From contig CM039211.1 of NCBI GenBank assembly GCA_008360975.2, positions 45,717,031-45,781,030 of the forward strand: DNA of 64,000 nt. The letters run 5' to 3'. This document shows, piece after piece, positions 60,091 to 64,000 of the stretch (position 1 is its first letter; the number at the start of each line of letters is the position of its first letter). The position numbers were made by a program, and so were the translations under genes. The stretch is from Lichenostomus cassidix. Its lineage: Eukaryota; Chordata; Aves; Passeriformes; Meliphagidae. The notes under the pieces were generated by a model that saw only the letters and a program-made list of their open reading frames with translations, did no database searches and was not told the DNA's origin.

Positions 60091-60134
60091 TAATATATCT
60101 GTGTGTATATATATATGTGTATATATATATATAG
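60091..60134. repeat. TA/TG-rich dinucleotide microsatellite
   Basis: Short TA runs are interrupted by TGTG between 60091 and 60134. Confidence 0.85.
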
Positions 60135-63100
60135 CTTTTTTTTGTGCATTACAATCATGCATAGCACCTTTCACTCCTATTTTAAAAAAATAAATAACTT
60201 AAAATAAAAATATTGAAGGCTAACCAGCAAAGTCTGAACACAGATTTTGTTGAAAAGGTTTAATTTGACTAGCAGAAATAAGAATTTAGCAGTATATATC
60301 TTGGTTTTTAGTTTAATACAAAATTTCAAGGAAATCTCATTTACCTTCCTAAAGCATACTGAGTAAGTGGTTATATTTGTCTCAGATGATGTAACAATGG
60401 ATATAACTGTGGTATTCACATTTTTCATGTTGTTCCATTTCTCTGCCTTGCTCTGTTTTCTTGTTCTTTTTGACAGTGAGGTAAGCTTTAGGTTTCTTTG
60501 TATATAGCTAGTTGTAGTGAGTCAGAACAGAATAGAAGCTTTGGAATACATTTGTTCCTTAGTGAACTACTGAGAACACCTCTCATTACACTCCGTGGAT
60601 ATTTTTGCTGTTGGTTACAGAGAGAGGTGGGTTAGGTGGGTGGTTTAGCTGGTTTTTTTTTAAATTAGTAACTGTACAGTGTGTTTGAGTTTTGCTATTA
60701 TGAAATATTTTAGCTGGCACAGATCCATCTATAGATGTGTGTAGTAGGTTTTCATTTAAGCATATGCTTTGGGAAGTTCTATGAGTGCAATTTAAAAATA
60801 ATTTTACATTGACAGAAATCTGTGAGGGTATTTGCTTAATGAATTTTTTACTAATTTCCAATAAAAATTTTTCTTGTGAGGAAAAAGAATATTGAAATAT
60901 GCTCGTAATATTTACACCACTGATGTCATATAGTGAAAGTTGCTAGTTTGCATCAAGTGATATTTAGGGGTCATACCCCAGTATCAAGAGGGTGGTAATG
61001 TATTCACTCTGCTAAAAATATTTCCCTCTCTCTATTACCTCTGTCTCACACTTCTTGACACAGTGTCACAGCTTGTCTCAAGCTGCTGGGAGCATTAAAG
61101 TTTCTAGCAGATGCCATCAGTGATGATAGCATATGGATTGGTTCTAGCATACATGCCACAGTTTTTACACTGTTGAACCATGTATGTATATATTTACATT
61201 AGCTTAAGCTCTTTATTTGCATATGCATGCAAGTCTTTGCTCATTTATTCTTTATCCATCAACATCTTTTTCAGACATAATTGGTTTCTCTGCTTCACAT
61301 ACAGTATCTTCCCTAGAGTAATCTTCAATCTCAGTAAGCACAAAAACAGTGGGAAATAAATTGTACCCTAGGATGCTCAACTGTCTTTTCTACTGAAGTC
61401 ATTAGCATCCCTGAGTGATAAGTCATCAAGGGAAGAATTTCACCCCAATTGTTTATGTCACAAGTCACTATCTTTTCAAGCAGAAATCATTAGAGGAACC
61501 TATCCTTTTTTTCTCTTGGAATCAGAATTCCCTGAGCTACTTTAAAAGTTTAGGGTGCATAAAGAATATGACTTTGACATTTGAGGGAACTTCTGGAAAG
61601 CAAAATTACTTAGTTGCAATGAAGGTTTACTATTTCTGTGAGCCCTAAAATTTTGGGAAAAATAGCTAGGCAGAGAACTATATGTATGGATCATTTGATT
61701 ATTATTAAGATATATGCAATTCTGAATAAGCTGTGTACTTTAAATAGTCTTCCTGTTTTGCAATTGCACAAGAGTAGAAAACTGCAGAAACATGAATTTG
61801 GGCTGGATTTGGGGGGAAGTTTGACTTTCCCTGTTGTTAATAAAGGATGACTACAGGCAAAGGTTCTTTTACATCATTGCTTTTCCTCTGTTACCCTCAA
61901 CTACAGCCCTAATGAAGGACAGAGTAGAGAATAAATTAAAGAAAAGGTAAACATATGAGCATTAGGGGGAAAAAATTGAATTAAACAGGACCAGTAAAAT
62001 CTGAGATGCAGAAAACCAAATATGTGGATTATAATTTGGTGGAACAGAAATATGAGGCCGAGTACAGAAGAAACAAAGCATTATCTACTGCAGCAAGAAG
62101 ATAGAAGGTCTAAGAGAGAAGAAAATCAGCAGTAATATGAGAGACTGATAGTAGCAAAAAAAGTGGCAATTGGTTTACTCACCTAAGATGAAATCTGGGT
62201 AGAGAACAGAAGAAAGGCAGGGAAAAACTAGCTCTCATTTAGGAATAGTATTGCATCTCCTAAAATCAGAGGATCTTTCTTTTCTTTTTTTTCACACACA
62301 TGGCTCTCTTCTCAGAATACCCTCATAACACCACAAGTCCACATTCCATCACAGAAGTGAAAAAAACACCAGAGAAGAAACAGAAAGGGAAAAGTGACTT
62401 TGGGGAAGTGTAAGAGCATGTGTTAACCTTTCCAGCTAAAGGCAAGAAGGGTAAATCTGAGAGGTGTGTGGGGAGAAGAGGTAGAAAAAGGAACATCCAA
62501 GCCTGAAGGGAGTTGACATTATGGACTTTTGGTGTAAATAAGACCAAAAAGCCAAGCAACAGGGATATTCTTAATGAGTGCAGAGAGCTCTTATAGAAAC
62601 AATTTTAGAGCAAAAGAATGAATAAGGAAGTTGTGTGCAAGAAAAGACAGTTTGAAAAGTTGCAAGACGCATGTTCTAGGACAGAACTGCAAGGTGGTGT
62701 GGAATAAATAATAAAAAGGTGAGTCTTTAGAGATGGTTTTCTATTTCAGATAATATATGTGAAACTGATGGTAGCTTTAGGTTTGTGTTTGTTTCAAGCA
62801 ATAAACAAAGTCAGCAAGGGAAAAGGAATTGAGTTTCACACTTTAGAAGAGAAGTGATGAGGAACTAGGAAAGGAAGATGCAGTTTGGCCTCATATTTTT
62901 GGGCTTTTCATATGCTGCAGTAAACTTCCTCTGAACATTTCTATAATGCTGTTTAAAATTCACTGTAATTTATTTCCACTCAGCATGTTTTCTGATTGCA
63001 ATTATCTCTTTATTCTTATCTTTCACTACAAATCTTAATGGCAGTTGTGATTAGGAGTCTGCTGCTTATTGATTACGTTGATATGTGCATAGCAAGTTAT

Positions 63101-64000
63101 TTATGTACTTAATTTAAATTAATTTTATTTGCGGGGTTGAAACAGATGTTGTGCAGTTGTGATTTCCCACTGACTGTTCAATGAAGTGTCACTTACATGA
63201 AGCTTTTTCCCTCCAGAAGCTTTCATTTAGTTTATGCCTTTATGTTTCTGATCAGGACTGCATGAGAAAATTACTTTCATAACTAACACAAGTAGACATT
63301 ATGAGATTTATGGTTCATTCTCTATTGGATATGTACTGTACTTTGTTACTAAGCTCATTGAAAATCTTTCTGGCTCTGTTTATGCATACTTTTTACATGA
63401 ATTCAGATACTGACTGAGCAGTAAATCACAGTAGCCTTGGATGCCGCATATGTGGGTGCATGTGCACATGTGAAAATAATGTGTTTCAGCTAAAAATTTA
63501 TAGGATAGAGCTATGTATGGGTGTTCTTTAAATCATGCTGCAAGGTGACACTAAAGACTAACATTCTCTATATAGACCTCTAAAGGTCCTCTATATTCAT
63601 CTATGAAGCTTTTCATTTTTCATTTTACAGTCAGCACTTTGTTTCATGTCCTTCTTTCTAAAGGAGGGTATAATAATTCTGTAAACAAGAATGAAAACAA
63701 CTCATCACAATCTATGTCAAAGGGCTTGTAAGGACTTTGCAAATGTTTATGTCTGTATAGCGGATATTCCTTGGACCTGCCTCATATGCCAAATGTACTT
63801 TAAAGCTTTTGTGAAGAATAAGAGATTTAAATATCATTATGGACATAGTCTATGTGAAAATTTTAATTAAATCTGCCAGCTCTGTGTTCATCTAGAATCC
63901 TGGAGCTGTGACACCATTAATGTCCTTACAGTCTCTCTTTGTTCTTTGGTCTTTTTTTTTTAAACTGATAAGTCTGGTAAAGATGCTACCTACAGTATTA
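60135..64000. other. Unique AT-rich DNA to the window end
   Basis: No gene, LTR or CR1 fragment is recognised. Open frames are at most 91 codons and have biased composition. Confidence 0.5.

Noticed and set aside
1..64000. CRISPR array, bacterial operon or prophage
   Set aside because: No regularly spaced direct repeats and no operon-like gene runs. The repeat content is clearly vertebrate.

Overview
The window looks like gene-poor, AT-rich nuclear DNA from a bird, most likely a passerine. The evidence is the repeat content. There are many 5'-truncated CR1 LINE fragments, some still ending in the avian 3' tail (ATTCTATGA or ATTCTGTG variants). There are several avian endogenous-retrovirus LTRs, and one tRNA-Ile-derived SINE with a CR1-type tail (TguSINE1-like, a type known from passerines). 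No bacterial-style operon, rRNA, functional tRNA gene or CRISPR array is visible. Family assignments come from recognising the sequences and were not checked against a repeat library.

Layout. 1-9.3 kb is unique AT-rich DNA with a GATA microsatellite at 3.8-4.05 kb. 9.35-14.25 kb is a repeat cluster: a CR1 split by a young solo LTR (9920-10439, 6-bp target duplication), a second CR1 with an inverted junction, and a degraded long LTR. 14.3-18.1 kb is mostly unique with one weak LTR candidate. 18.1-22.4 kb holds a 50-nt near-perfect inverted repeat, a long CR1, an unclassified GC-rich block, and a nest of two CR1 fragments with a SINE. 22.4-35 kb is largely unique, with an ancient CR1 at 24.7 kb and a CR1 tail at 26.1 kb. 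35.0-37.3 kb has a second intact solo LTR of the same family as the first but in opposite orientation (35034-35549, its own 6-bp target duplication), then a 1.4-kb CR1 and a perfect hairpin. 40.4-40.7 kb is a pyrimidine-only hexanucleotide array. 43.6-45.85 kb is a long antisense CR1 interrupted by an LTR-like insertion. 47 kb is a CpG-enriched non-repetitive island. 51.8-52.4 kb and 58.8-59.4 kb are two more LTRs.

Genes. No complete protein-coding gene is supported. All of the longest open frames lie inside LTRs, CR1 copies or microsatellites. The best candidate for host coding sequence is a minus-strand terminal exon at about 52918-53239. It has a long polypyrimidine tract and AG acceptor, about 54 codons ending in TGA, then an ATTAAA signal and a GT-rich downstream element. 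If it is real, the parent gene extends to higher coordinates, and part of the right side of the window is its intron. I could not identify the gene.
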